The position numbers and the translations under genes are program-made. The notes beneath the pieces are model-generated. The model saw only the letters and a list, made by a program, of their open reading frames with translations. It was not told where the DNA came from and searched no databases. A stretch of DNA of 14,096 nucleotides from the NCBI GenBank assembly GCA_002327405.1, contig DCVO01000062.1, positions 1 to 14,096 on the forward strand, written 5' to 3'. This document shows positions 13,633 to 14,096 of this stretch, in pieces. This DNA is from Thiobacillus sp. UBA2186 (GTDB lineage: Bacteria > Pseudomonadota > Gammaproteobacteria > Burkholderiales > Thiobacillaceae). Every line of letters begins with the position of its first letter. Position 1 is the first letter of the stretch.

Positions 13633-14096
13633 ATGATCGCCAACGAAACCGTCCGCCGCCTGCAAGCCGTCCTGCCGCCGCACTGCCTGCTGCTGGCGCG
13701 CGAGGATCTGAAGCCGTTCGAGACCGACGGCCTCACTGCGTATCGCAACACGCCCGATGCGGTGGCGCTGCCGGAAACCGAGGATCAGGTCAGGGAGGTC
13801 TTGCGCGTCTGCCGCGAGACCGGCACGCCCGTGGTGTTCCGCGGGGCCGGTACCGGGCTGTCGGGCGGCGCGCTGCCTGTGGACGGCGCCGTGCTGCTGG
13901 CGATGACCAAGTTCAGCCGCATCCTGGCAATCGACCCGCTCGCGCGCACCGCGCGCGTGCAACCCGGCGTGCGCAACCTCGCCATCTCCGAAGCCGCCGC
14001 CGCATACGGCCTTTACTACGCGCCCGACCCCTCTTCGCAGATCGCCTGCAGCATCGGCGGCAACGTGGCGGAAAACTCCGGCGGCGTGCACTGCCT
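13633..14096 (+). CDS. glcD: Glycolate oxidase FAD-binding subunit GlcD, 5' part
   Basis: The first 154 residues are present; the gene runs off the window edge. GlcD is the FAD-linked catalytic subunit of glycolate dehydrogenase (GlcDEF), which converts glycolate to glyoxylate at the inner face of the membrane. The fragment carries the FAD-binding PP-loop RGAGTGLSGGALP at 70-82, RVQPGVRNLAIS at 108-119 and YYAPDPSSQIACSIGGNVAENSGGVHC at 128-154. This last stretch is nearly identical to E. coli GlcD as I remember it. ATG 13633 gives an N-terminus aligning with the family, but the ribosome binding site is weak. It is transcribed divergently from the AI-2E gene. glcE and glcF probably follow outside the window. 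The product could feed glyoxylate into the tartronate-semialdehyde step of the dehydrogenase at 7035. Confidence 0.95.
   Translation, partial: MIANETVRRLQAVLPPHCLLLAREDLKPFETDGLTAYRNTPDAVALPETEDQVREVLRVCRETGTPVVFRGAGTGLSGGALPVDGAVLLAMTKFSRILAIDPLARTARVQPGVRNLAISEAAAAYGLYYAPDPSSQIACSIGGNVAENSGGVHC

Overview
The window looks like chromosomal DNA of a high-GC betaproteobacterium, most likely a Nitrosomonadales, Gallionellales or Burkholderiales relative. This rests on the tRNA-Phe sequence, the very E. coli-like GlcD, the PbpG and AI-2E transporter sequences, and the kinds of small dispersed repeats present. I infer the lineage from gene style only, not from a marker gene.

Layout. (1) Bases 1-357 hold the 3' part of a tRNA-Phe(GAA) gene, followed by two tandem 149-bp units. 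Each unit ends in another exact or near-exact copy of the last 42 nt of that tRNA, so the tRNA 3' end occurs three times. (2) Bases 364-4460, minus strand, hold a two-gene signalling operon. An HDOD/GAF-like histidine kinase is translationally coupled (ATGA overlap) to a REC-PAS-GGDEF-EAL response regulator for cyclic-di-GMP. A good sigma70-type promoter lies just upstream. (3) Bases 4651-5592, plus strand, encode a PbpG-type D-alanyl-D-alanine endopeptidase. (4) Bases 5593-7005 hold an AEC-family permease gene bracketed by two inverted copies of one MITE-like element. The copies are identical apart from a 30-bp hairpin present in only one. (5) Bases 7035-12472 hold a carbon-metabolism cluster: a GarR/LtnD-type beta-hydroxyacid dehydrogenase, an IclR regulator on the minus strand, a divergent phosphoketolase-like ThDP enzyme, and a DUF1537 four-carbon acid sugar kinase that starts 4 nt after it. 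(6) An AI-2E/PerM permease on the minus strand has a 3' end overlapping the kinase. After a REP-like palindrome comes the 5' end of glcD (glycolate oxidase), cut by the window edge.

The most interesting system is the IclR-controlled dehydrogenase / phosphoketolase-like enzyme / DUF1537 kinase group. Known C4 sugar-acid pathways pair a LtnD-type dehydrogenase and a DUF1537 kinase with an isomerase (OtnI) and an aldolase-type decarboxylase (OtnC/LtnC). Neither is visible here, and a ThDP enzyme sits in their place. This suggests, without proving it, a variant route in which a phosphorylated keto-acid or ketose is cleaved by ThDP chemistry. The AEC permease and glcD could be import and glycolate-side partners.

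Small repeats have shaped this window strongly. They form the tRNA-derived tandem array, supply the DNA at the stop codon of the permease gene, and encode the last dozen codons of the IclR regulator. They also fill the AI-2E/glcD intergenic region.
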